A DNA stretch of 64,000 bases from Arhodomonas sp052060015 (GTDB taxonomy: Bacteria > Pseudomonadota > Gammaproteobacteria > Nitrococcales > Nitrococcaceae). The position numbers and the translations under genes are program-made. The stretch's first letter is position 1, and every line of letters starts with the position of its first letter. The notes under the pieces are model-generated. The model saw only the letters and a program-made list of their open reading frames with translations, searched no databases and was not told the origin of the DNA. Location: positions 434,001 through 498,000 of the forward strand of contig NZ_JBPODZ010000001.1 in NCBI RefSeq assembly GCF_052060015.1, read 5' to 3'. Below are positions 56,866 through 64,000 of this stretch, one piece after another.

Positions 56866-58926
56866 CTACTCCGCGGCGGCGGCGGTGCGCCGAACGGGGC
56901 TCGCGCCGGTAAGCACGGCCAGATCCGCGGTGATGCGTGCGGCCTCTCGGAGGACAAGATCCGGCCGATCCTCGTCGGTGAGCTCGTCCAGGCTCGCCAC
57001 GGGCTCGCGGCCCATGGCCTCGAGCTGCCGGTTCACCGCCTCGAGTCGCGCCGCCCGCGCCTGTTCGGCCCGCTCGCGGCGGACCTCTTCGTCCAGGGAA
57101 ACGCGGTCCGTGCGTTGCTCCTTGGTGCGATGGCTGACCTCCCGTGCCAAGGCCCGCATCGCCGGGTCGCTGTCCATCCGCGCCGCGTGACGCTCACGCA
57201 GTTCCGCAATCGGCAGCGCGCCCGGCCCACGCCGATAATCCACGGCCCGGATTTCGTCCCACGGCAGTGGATTGTCGGTATCGCGTTCGCCGGTCTCGCC
57301 ACCGGCACCCATGGGCAGGGCCACATCCGGTTCCACGCCGCGAAGCTGAGTGCTCTCGCCGGTGACCCGGTAGAACTTGGCCACCGTCATCTTGAGCCGG
57401 CCCGTGGGTTGCTCGCTATCGAGGCCGAAGCGCTCCAGGTTGACCATGGTCTGCACGGTACCCTTGCCAAAGGTGCGCGCCCCCATCACTACGCCGCGGT
57501 CGTAGTCCTGGATGGCCGCGGCGACGATCTCCGAGGCCGATGCGCTGTAGCTGTCCACTATCACACCCAGGGGCCCGCGGTAGGCGATGGCGCCGCCGTC
57601 GTCATCCTCGAGTACTTCCCGTTCGCCGGTGCTGCGCTGTACCTGCACGATGGGGCCATGCTCGATGAACAACCCCGCCACACGCGTCGCCTCCTCCAGG
57701 GAGCCGCCGGCGTTGCCGCGGAGGTCGAGGACGATGCCATCCACCTCATCACGGATCTCGCCGATCAGCCGTTCCACGTCCCGGGAGGTGCTGCGGTAGT
57801 CCTCGTCGCCGGCCTCCGCCGCCTCAAAGTCCATGTAGAACGCGGGCACATCGATCACACCCACACGATGCCCGTCGGGACCGGTATCCGTGGTCAGCAC
57901 CCGGGCGCTCGCGGCCTGTTCCTCGAGCTCGATGCGGTTGCGGGTCAGCCGTACCACCTCGGGGGAGGCATTGCCACCGCCGGCGGCGGGGAGCACCCGT
58001 AAGCGCACCTCCGATTCCCGCGGCCCGCGGATGAGATCCACCACGTCGGAGAGCCGCCACCCGACCACGTCCACCATCTCCTCGTCGCCCTGGGCCACGC
58101 CGATGATCCGGTCGCCGGGGGAGAGGTCGCCGCTCCCCGCCGCCGGCCCACCGGGGATCAGCTCGACGATCTCGGTATAGGCACCTTCGCCCTTCAGCAA
58201 GGCCCCGATGCCCTCGAGGGACAGGCTCATGTTGATGTCGAAGTTCTCCGAGCGCCGGGGCGAGAGATAACTGGTGTGGGGGTCGTAACGGCTCGACCAG
58301 GCGTTCATGAAGGCCTGGAAGATATCCTCCGGCTTGTACTGGCCGATGCTCCGGCTGAGTCGCTCGTAACGCTCGCGCAGGGTCTTGCGTACGTCCTCCC
58401 AGGGGGTGTCGTCGTTCATGCGCAGGGTGAGCGCGTCGTGACGGACGCGCTTGCGCCACAGGGCGTCCAGCTCCGCGCGGGATTCCGCCCACTCGGCATC
58501 GTCCCGGTCGATACGGAACTCGCCGCTGCCTTCGCGCAGCGCCGCGCCTTCCTCGATCAGGGAAAGGGCGAACTCGACGCGTTCCTGCACGCGCTGGTAG
58601 TAACGGTCGAAGACCGCCCAAGCCGGGCCGAGATCGCCGTCGCGGATGCGGTCGTCGAAGGTCCGGCGATAGTCCGCAAAGGCCTCCACGTCCTTGGCGA
58701 GGAAGTAGTAACGCTGGGGATCCAGGGCGTCGAAGTACGCCCGATAGACCTCTTCGGAGAGGTCGTCATCGATCGCCTGCTCCCGGAAGTGGTACTGGCT
58801 GAGCAGCTCCGCTACCAGACGGGCCTCGCCCTGTTGCAGGGAGGTGGGCTGGGGCAGCGGCGCCGCCGACAGCGAGGCCGCGGCCAGCAGGCCCAACAAG
58901 GCGGCAATGATGGAGGCGTGTTTCAT
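56866..58926 (-). CDS. prc: Carboxy-terminal (tail-specific) protease Prc
   Basis: A 686-residue periplasmic serine protease of the S41 family. The signal peptide covers residues 1-21. A helical N-terminal domain (25-240) precedes a PDZ domain (about 240-330) and the catalytic core, where Ser463 (SYSASASEI), Asp474 (AIQDY) and Lys488 (RTFGKGTVQ) keep the spacing of the E. coli Ser430-Asp441-Lys455 triad. A C-terminal helical region (560-675) completes the fold. Prc trims penicillin-binding protein 3 and cell-wall hydrolases with NlpI. It lies four bases after pepN on the same transcript. Confidence 0.95.
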   Translation of the reverse strand: MKHASIIAALLGLLAAASLSAAPLPQPTSLQQGEARLVAELLSQYHFREQAIDDDLSEEVYRAYFDALDPQRYYFLAKDVEAFADYRRTFDDRIRDGDLGPAWAVFDRYYQRVQERVEFALSLIEEGAALREGSGEFRIDRDDAEWAESRAELDALWRKRVRHDALTLRMNDDTPWEDVRKTLRERYERLSRSIGQYKPEDIFQAFMNAWSSRYDPHTSYLSPRRSENFDINMSLSLEGIGALLKGEGAYTEIVELIPGGPAAGSGDLSPGDRIIGVAQGDEEMVDVVGWRLSDVVDLIRGPRESEVRLRVLPAAGGGNASPEVVRLTRNRIELEEQAASARVLTTDTGPDGHRVGVIDVPAFYMDFEAAEAGDEDYRSTSRDVERLIGEIRDEVDGIVLDLRGNAGGSLEEATRVAGLFIEHGPIVQVQRSTGEREVLEDDDGGAIAYRGPLGVIVDSYSASASEIVAAAIQDYDRGVVMGARTFGKGTVQTMVNLERFGLDSEQPTGRLKMTVAKFYRVTGESTQLRGVEPDVALPMGAGGETGERDTDNPLPWDEIRAVDYRRGPGALPIAELRERHAARMDSDPAMRALAREVSHRTKEQRTDRVSLDEEVRRERAEQARAARLEAVNRQLEAMGREPVASLDELTDEDRPDLVLREAARITADLAVLTGASPVRRTAAAAE

Positions 58927-58930
58927 GGGT

Positions 58931-61582
58931 CTACCCGTGCTGCTTGTCCCCTTGGGGCTCGAGGCTGCGCGCGATCACCTCGCGCACGTCCTTCGACAGT
59001 GCCGGTGCCTGATCGATCCGCTCGAGTGCTGTGCGCATCGCCGTGCCACGGCCCTCATCATAGCGCCGCCAGCGGCTCAGCGTCTTGGCCAGGCGCGCCG
59101 CGATCTGGGGATTGATGCCATCGAGTGCGAGCACCCAGTCCGCCAGGAAAGTGTAACCACTGCCGTCACTGCGGTGGAAATGATAGGTGTTGCCCTGACA
59201 GAAGGCGCCGATGAGCGCGCGCACCCGGTTGGGGTTGCCGGCGTCGAAGGCAGGGTGGTCAGTGAGCGCGCGTACCCGCTCGAAGGCGTCCTCGCGGCGT
59301 GACAGGGCCTGCACCCGGAACCACTTGTCCAGGACCAGCGGATCGGCTTGCCAGCGCTCGGCGAAGGCCTCGAGCTCGGCCTCGGCCTCCGGCATGGGGC
59401 TGTCGGCGAGCAGGGTGAGGGCGGCCATGGTATCGGTCATGTTGTCCGCCTCGCGGTAATGGGTCAGGCAGCGCTCCAGGCCATCAGAATCGCCGGCGGC
59501 GAACAGATAGTCCAGTGCCAGGTTACGCAGCCGCCGTCGGCCCATGTCCACTGGGTCCGGCCGATAGGTGCCGGTAACCCGGTTGTCGTCATAGGCCTTC
59601 CGAAGCTCGGTGCCGAGCCGCCGCCCGATCTCGGCACGCAGGTGCTCGCGCGAGTGATGGATGCCCGCCACATCGATGACCTCCATTTGCTCGGCGAGAT
59701 ACCCCTCCGCCGGCAGGGTCAGGGCCTCGGCCACCAGGGCCGGATCCGCCGCCGGATCGGTGAGCGTGCGCCGGAAGGCTTCCAGGAAATACTCGGGCGC
59801 GTCCTCGGGGCCCCGGTCCACCCAGCGCAGGAGGATGCGGCTGGCCAGGCGCTGGCCGGCTTCCCAGCGGTTGAAGTCATCGCTGTCATTAGCGAACAGA
59901 AAGGCGAGGGACTCGTCGCTGTAGTCGTATTCCAGGCGCACCGGCGCGGAGAAGCCGCGCAGCAACGAGGGGACGGGCCGCTGGGACAGGCCCTCGACGA
60001 CGAATCGCTGCTCCGCCTCGCGCAGCTCGAGCACGCGCGTACCGGCGGCGCGCTCGTCCTCGCCACTGAGGCGGACGGGCAGGTCATGGCCGTCGGTGTC
60101 CAGCAGCCCCAGGGCCACGGGGATGTGCAGCGGCTGCTTCTCCGGCTGGTCCGCCGTCGGCGGGGTGTGCTGGGACAGCATGAGGGTCAGGTGGCCCGTC
60201 TGCGGATCGAATTCATCGGTGACGGTCACTACCGGCGTCCCGGACTGGTGGTACCAGCGCGCGAACTGGCCGAGATCGACGTCGTTGGCGTCGGCCATGG
60301 CGGCGAGGAAGTCCTCGCAGGTCACCGCCTGTCCGTCGTGGCGCTGGAAGTACCGATCCAGCCCCCGACGGAAGCCATCCTGGCCGAGCAGGGTGTGGTA
60401 CATCCCGATGACCTCGGCGCCCTTCATGTACACCGTCGCCGTGTAGAAGTTGTTGATCTCGGCATAGGACTGCGGGCGCACCGGGTGGGCCATGGGGCTG
60501 GCGTCCTCGGGGAACTGCGCCGCGCGCAGGGTGCGCACTTCCTGGATGCGCCGCACCGCCGGCGAGCCGCGATCGGCACTGAACTGCTGCTCGCGGAAGA
60601 CCGTCAGGCCCTCCTTGAGACTGAGCTGGAACCAGTCGCGCAGGGTGACGCGGTTGCCGGTCCAGTTGTGGAAGTATTCATGGCCGATCACCGCCTCGAT
60701 ATTGGCGTAGTCGGCGTCGGTAGCGATCTCCGGGCGGGCGAGGATGTACTGGGTATTGAAGATATTCAGCCCCTTGTTCTCCATCGCCCCCATGTTGAAG
60801 TCGTCAACGGCGACGACCAGGTAGTTATCCAGGTCGCATTCGAGTCCATAGGTGTCCTCGTCCCAGCGCATCGCCGCCTTCAGCGAGCGCATGGCGTGCT
60901 CGGTGCGGCCGGCATTGGTGTGCTCGGTATAGATCGCCAGGCGAATGTCCCGACCGGAGGGTGTGGTGTGGCAATCCTCGTGGCAGTGGAGATCGCCGGC
61001 CACCAGCGCGAACAGGTAGCTCGGTTTCGGGAAGGGGTCCCGCCAGCGTACCCAGTGCCGGCCCGCGCCGGCATCGCCGCTGGCCACCGGATTGCCGTTG
61101 GACAGCAGAATGGGGTAGCCGTCCCGGTCGGCGGCGATGGTGACCGTGTAGCGCGCCATCACGTCCGGGCGATCGGGGAAGTAGGTGATCCGGCGAAACC
61201 CCTCGGCCTCGCACTGGGTGCAGAACATGCCGCCGGAACGGTACAGTCCTTCCAGACGGGTGTTGTCCTGCGGGCGGATACGGGTGATCACCTCCAGGGT
61301 GAATCGGTCCGGGACCTCCTCGATGGTCAGCGCCGCCTCGTCGAGCCGGTACCGCCCTTCCGGCATGGCCGCCCCATCCAGGCGCAGGGCCTCCAGTACC
61401 AACTCCTCGCCGTCGAGGACCAGGGGCGCCTCCGGCGCAACCCCGGCACCGCGCCGTACGGACAGGCGCGAATGCACCAGCGCGTGATCGTCGTGGAGGT
61501 CGAATTCGAGCTCCACCTCGTCGACAAGATAGGGCGGGGCGGTATAGTCGCTCAGGTGAACGAGGGTGGGCGCCTGGCTCAT
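58931..61582 (-). CDS. pepN: Aminopeptidase N
   Basis: An 883-residue M1 zinc aminopeptidase of cytosolic peptide turnover. The exopeptidase motif GAMENKG (265-271) and the zinc site HEYFH at 301-305 with Glu324 (SLKEGLTVFRE) are intact; four family regions follow in the order of E. coli PepN, with IRRIQEVRTLRAAQFPEDASPMAHPVRP around 350-375 cited by QFPEDASPMAHPVRP. It is somewhat longer and more acidic than the E. coli enzyme. It leads the run pepN-prc and the two unknown envelope genes, divergent from the MFS transporter. Confidence 0.96.
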   Translation of the reverse strand: MSQAPTLVHLSDYTAPPYLVDEVELEFDLHDDHALVHSRLSVRRGAGVAPEAPLVLDGEELVLEALRLDGAAMPEGRYRLDEAALTIEEVPDRFTLEVITRIRPQDNTRLEGLYRSGGMFCTQCEAEGFRRITYFPDRPDVMARYTVTIAADRDGYPILLSNGNPVASGDAGAGRHWVRWRDPFPKPSYLFALVAGDLHCHEDCHTTPSGRDIRLAIYTEHTNAGRTEHAMRSLKAAMRWDEDTYGLECDLDNYLVVAVDDFNMGAMENKGLNIFNTQYILARPEIATDADYANIEAVIGHEYFHNWTGNRVTLRDWFQLSLKEGLTVFREQQFSADRGSPAVRRIQEVRTLRAAQFPEDASPMAHPVRPQSYAEINNFYTATVYMKGAEVIGMYHTLLGQDGFRRGLDRYFQRHDGQAVTCEDFLAAMADANDVDLGQFARWYHQSGTPVVTVTDEFDPQTGHLTLMLSQHTPPTADQPEKQPLHIPVALGLLDTDGHDLPVRLSGEDERAAGTRVLELREAEQRFVVEGLSQRPVPSLLRGFSAPVRLEYDYSDESLAFLFANDSDDFNRWEAGQRLASRILLRWVDRGPEDAPEYFLEAFRRTLTDPAADPALVAEALTLPAEGYLAEQMEVIDVAGIHHSREHLRAEIGRRLGTELRKAYDDNRVTGTYRPDPVDMGRRRLRNLALDYLFAAGDSDGLERCLTHYREADNMTDTMAALTLLADSPMPEAEAELEAFAERWQADPLVLDKWFRVQALSRREDAFERVRALTDHPAFDAGNPNRVRALIGAFCQGNTYHFHRSDGSGYTFLADWVLALDGINPQIAARLAKTLSRWRRYDEGRGTAMRTALERIDQAPALSKDVREVIARSLEPQGDKQHG

Positions 61583-61730
61583 GGCCTCTCCGTGTCGCTG
61601 TCGGTGTGTTCGTCGCTAGGGTAGCGCCCCCGCGCCGTGGGGCACAGGGGGGAGCCACACTCGGCCGCCCCCGTGCCGCCACCGAGCGGTTTTGCTATCC
61701 TCCTCGCCTTTTATGGTTACGGGGGCAGGT

Positions 61731-62984
61731 ATGGGCTCGGCTCAGGGGGTCCGGGACACCAGCGGGCTCGCCACGGGGGCGGTGGCGCTCGCCGTGTTCG
61801 TGCCTTTCGCGCTCGGTTATTTCCTCTCCTACGTCTACCGCACCGTCAATTCGGTGATCGCGCCCAATCTGGTGGCGGACGCCGGGATCAATGCCGCGGA
61901 CCTGGGGCTGCTGACCAGTGCCTTCTTCCTCGCCTTCGCGCTGGCGCAGCTGCCTCTGGGGATGTTGCTGGACCGCTTTGGCCCCCGGCGGGTGGAGGCG
62001 GCGCTCCTGGTGGTGGCAGCGGTGGGGACCTGGTTGTTCTCGCGCGGCGATGACTTGGTCTCGCTGACCATCGGCCGGGCCCTGATCGGACTCGGCGTTT
62101 CCGGCTGCATGATGGCCGCCTTCAAGGCCTTTGTGCAGTGGTTTCCGGCACGACGGCTGCCGTTCGTCAACGGTTGCCTCCTCGCGGTGGGCAGCACCGG
62201 CGCACTGGCCGCCACCGGTCCGGTGGAATGGCTGCTGGCCTTTACGGACTGGCGTACCCTGTTCGTCGGGCTCGTGGCCCTGTCCCTGGCCATCGCCGCC
62301 TCGCTGATGGTGATCGTGCCCGAGCACCGCGAGGAGCCGGCCCATCTGGGCCTGCGCGCCCAGCTCGGTGGCATCGTCACGGTCTTCCGTGACCGCTACT
62401 TCTGGTCCATCGCCCCGCTCACGGTCTGCTCCCAGGCGGCGTTCCTCGCCATACAGGGGCTGTGGGCGGGTCCCTGGCTCCGCGATGTGGCGGGCCTCGA
62501 TCGCGCCGGCGTCGCTGTGCACCTGACGCTGCTGGGCCTGTCCGTGGTCGTCGGATTCCTGCTGTCCGGCATCATCGCCACCCGCCTCGCGCGACGCGGT
62601 ATCGCCCCGGGTTCCATCGCCGTCGCCGGCATGGGTGGCTTCCTGGTGTTCCAGCTCGGCCTCGTGGCGTTCCCCGCCAGTTCGCCGATCGTGCTGTGGA
62701 TCGGCTTCGGGTTGCTCGGCACCAGCGGCACCATCCCGTATGCCGCCCTCTCCCAGCATTTCCACGGCCAGCTGGCAGGGCGCGCCAACACCGCCCTCAA
62801 TCTGCTGGTATTCGTGGGCGCCTTCGGCGTCCAGTGGGGCATGGGGGCACTGCTGCACCTCTGGGAGGACCCGGTTTCCCAGACGTACGGCGCCGGCGGC
62901 TATCACGCCGGCATAGGCGCGCTGGTGGTGCTACAGGCGATGGCCCTGGCCTGGTTCCTCCACGGCCGGAGGAGGGTGGGGTAA
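61731..62984 (+). CDS. MFS transporter
   Basis: A 417-residue major facilitator with twelve predicted helices. The loop 2-3 motif LLDRFGPRRVEAALL is the MFS motif A variant, with the repeat in loop 8-9 weaker (TRLARRGIAPG). The N-terminal FLSYVYRTVNSVIAPNLV and ALAQLPLGMLLDRFG are typical of anion- or sugar-phosphate-like MFS groups, but the substrate is unknown. ATG 61731 is preceded by GGGGGCAGG; two earlier in-frame ATGs (61692, 61713) are less likely. A TATCCT -10-like hexamer lies near 61696. It overlaps the alpha/beta hydrolase by one base and is divergent from pepN. Confidence 0.85.
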   Translation: MGSAQGVRDTSGLATGAVALAVFVPFALGYFLSYVYRTVNSVIAPNLVADAGINAADLGLLTSAFFLAFALAQLPLGMLLDRFGPRRVEAALLVVAAVGTWLFSRGDDLVSLTIGRALIGLGVSGCMMAAFKAFVQWFPARRLPFVNGCLLAVGSTGALAATGPVEWLLAFTDWRTLFVGLVALSLAIAASLMVIVPEHREEPAHLGLRAQLGGIVTVFRDRYFWSIAPLTVCSQAAFLAIQGLWAGPWLRDVAGLDRAGVAVHLTLLGLSVVVGFLLSGIIATRLARRGIAPGSIAVAGMGGFLVFQLGLVAFPASSPIVLWIGFGLLGTSGTIPYAALSQHFHGQLAGRANTALNLLVFVGAFGVQWGMGALLHLWEDPVSQTYGAGGYHAGIGALVVLQAMALAWFLHGRRRVG

Positions 62985-63844
62985 TGTTCCGGTCATGGCT
63001 GGACTGGTGGGACGTCGTCGCCGGTGGGGCGGTGACGCCATTGGCGGTAACGTACCCCCGGGAACGGGTGCGGGGGCGACGGGCACCGCCGACCCTCCTG
63101 ATCCATGGGGCCTATGCCGGGGCCTGGTGCTGGGAACCCCACTGGCTGGATTACCTCGCCGTGGCAGGTGTGCCCGCCCAGGCACCGGACCTGCGTGGGC
63201 ACGGGGCCAGCCGGGGACCCCTGAACAGCGCCGGCATCGGGGACTACGTGGCCGATATCGAGGCCATGATGGCGGAGCTCGGCGAGCCCTGCGTCCTGGT
63301 CGGGCATTCCATGGGCGGCTTCATCATTCAGCGGGTCATCGAGCGCCGCCGTCATCCGCTGGCTGCCGCGGTGCTCATGGCGCCGGTCCCGCCCTCGGGT
63401 TTGCTCGCCGCCGGCCTGCGGCTGCTCGGCCGTGACCCGGCGCTTGCCGGACAGCTGGGAATGATGCAGGGCATCGGTCCCGCGGCGGTGGATCCGGGTA
63501 TCGCCCGTCGCGCCTTGTTCTCTGACCGGGTCCCCGATGCAGTGGTCCGCCAATATGCCCCCCGAATGCAGCGGGAGTCGCCCCGTGCGATCTGGGATAT
63601 GGCCTTCGGCCCGTTGCCCGCCACCACTGCGCTGCGGAATGCGGGGGTCCCGTTGCTGATGCTTGCCGCCGCGGAGGACCTCCTGTTCCCGGTGTCGGAG
63701 CTCCAAGACGCCGCCGCCCGCATGGCGGCGGATTTCTCGCTGGTGCCGGAGATCGGCCACGGAATGATGCTCGAGCCGCACTGGGAAAGCGCCGCGGCGG
63801 CCGTGCTCGAGTGGCTGGCGGCGTGCGGCGTCTACCAGCGGTAG
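62984..63844 (+). CDS. Alpha/beta hydrolase
   Basis: A 286-residue soluble hydrolase. The oxyanion segment TLLIHGAYAGAWCWEPHW, the elbow VLVGHSMGGFIIQ with Ser109, the acid in AAAEDLLFPVSEL and the base His in PEIGHGMMLEPHW form a complete catalytic triad. The family covers esterases, haloperoxidases and C-C hydrolases, so no substrate is assigned. Its ATG overlaps the TAA of the MFS gene, and GGAGGAGGG lies ahead, so a coupled importer-plus-hydrolase pair is likely. It overlaps by 13 bases the end of the gene on the other strand. Confidence 0.85.
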   Translation: MFRSWLDWWDVVAGGAVTPLAVTYPRERVRGRRAPPTLLIHGAYAGAWCWEPHWLDYLAVAGVPAQAPDLRGHGASRGPLNSAGIGDYVADIEAMMAELGEPCVLVGHSMGGFIIQRVIERRRHPLAAAVLMAPVPPSGLLAAGLRLLGRDPALAGQLGMMQGIGPAAVDPGIARRALFSDRVPDAVVRQYAPRMQRESPRAIWDMAFGPLPATTALRNAGVPLLMLAAAEDLLFPVSELQDAAARMAADFSLVPEIGHGMMLEPHWESAAAAVLEWLAACGVYQR

Positions 63845-64000
63845 CGGTCCCACATCTCCGGGTTCGCCCAGTTGCGTGGGTTGAGCCAGTCGGGGGTGGT
63901 CTTGTAGGTGGAGATATCGAACTCGTAGAGCGACACCGGCCCGGCGGCGTCCCGGCAGTCCCCCAGGTGGATATACCCAAGCGCCACCAGGTCGCTGCGC
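63832..64000 (-). CDS. C-terminal end of an unidentified gene, cut by the right edge
   Basis: The last 55 codons of a minus-strand gene are visible, stopping with TAG at 63834-63832. The peptide contains SDLVALGYIHLGDCRDAAG, then SLYEFDISTYKTTPDWL, and ends NPEMWDRYRW. This aromatic-rich end has clear protein-like composition, and the frame stays open to the edge. I do not recognise the family. It overlaps the hydrolase end by 13 bases. Confidence 0.6.
   Translation of the reverse strand, partial: RSDLVALGYIHLGDCRDAAGPVSLYEFDISTYKTTPDWLNPRNWANPEMWDRYRW

Noticed and set aside
59348..61624. A 758-codon frame opposite pepN.
   Set aside because: The sense strand encodes an intact M1 aminopeptidase; the opposite frame has His/Gly/Val-rich shadow composition.
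1..64000. Mobile elements, CRISPR arrays, tRNA or rRNA genes.
   Set aside because: No transposase, integrase other than XerD, terminal repeats, spaced repeats or tRNA-like cloverleaf were seen by reading.

Overview
This is a continuous piece of bacterial chromosome with high G+C, tightly packed with genes (about 60, most overlapping or only a few bases apart). Gene content and gene order are gammaproteobacterial: clpS-clpA-infA-bpt-aat, ftsK-lolA-rarA-crcB-serS, surE-pcm-yqaA-nlpD-rpoS, mnmA-hflD, xerD-dsbC, hom-thrC-recJ. Many proteins are rich in Asp and Glu, and two Na+ or K+/H+ antiporters lie close together, so I infer a halophilic or haloalkaliphilic member of the Ectothiorhodospiraceae or a near relative. 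I cannot name the genus. I see no insertion sequence, prophage, CRISPR array, rRNA, tRNA or integron; the window reads as core genome.

Layout. 1-5.4 kb: hisC, then a ferric-iron ABC transporter whose three genes lie in alternating orientation (fbpB +, fbpC -, fbpA +). 5.5-13.6 kb: an antiporter/ugpQ pair, rlmM, a slipin, xerD-dsbC and a second antiporter. 13.6-18.3 kb: a secreted nuclease and a four-gene polar amino acid ABC transporter. 18.3-23.3 kb: a GNAT enzyme, a PA0069-type radical SAM protein, a DUF1992 protein, a secreted coiled-coil protein of unknown function, a membrane diguanylate cyclase and a membrane-anchored hydrolase. 23.3-31.3 kb: on the minus strand LysR-nudJ-mnmA-hflD-acnA, facing away from aceA; aconitase and isocitrate lyase tie this block to the glyoxylate shunt. 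31.3-37 kb: an N-degron block with the adaptor ClpS, the unfoldase ClpA, and the two aminoacyl transferases Bpt and Aat, plus a third acyltransferase-fold protein overlapping aat. 37-43 kb: ftsK, lolA, rarA, crcB, serS. 43-48 kb: Smr protein, surE-pcm-yqaA-nlpD chain and rpoS. 48-55 kb: alaC-hom-thrC-rpfE-like-recJ. 55-61.6 kb: pepN-prc followed by two unknown envelope proteins. 61.7-64 kb: an MFS transporter with an alpha/beta hydrolase, and the end of one more gene.

The most interesting signals are not a mobile system but local oddities: (i) a 310-nt, heavily structured aceA leader with nested perfect stems and an Arg-rich mini-ORF, driven from a promoter that shares its -35 with the divergent LysR gene; (ii) a four-cysteine insertion in threonine synthase; (iii) a third acyltransferase-fold gene translationally coupled to aat and bpt; (iv) a shared GCGAATRC motif upstream of all three iron-transport genes; (v) a two-gene membrane/periplasmic unit of unknown function behind pepN-prc. 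All regulatory sites were found by eye and are unproven.
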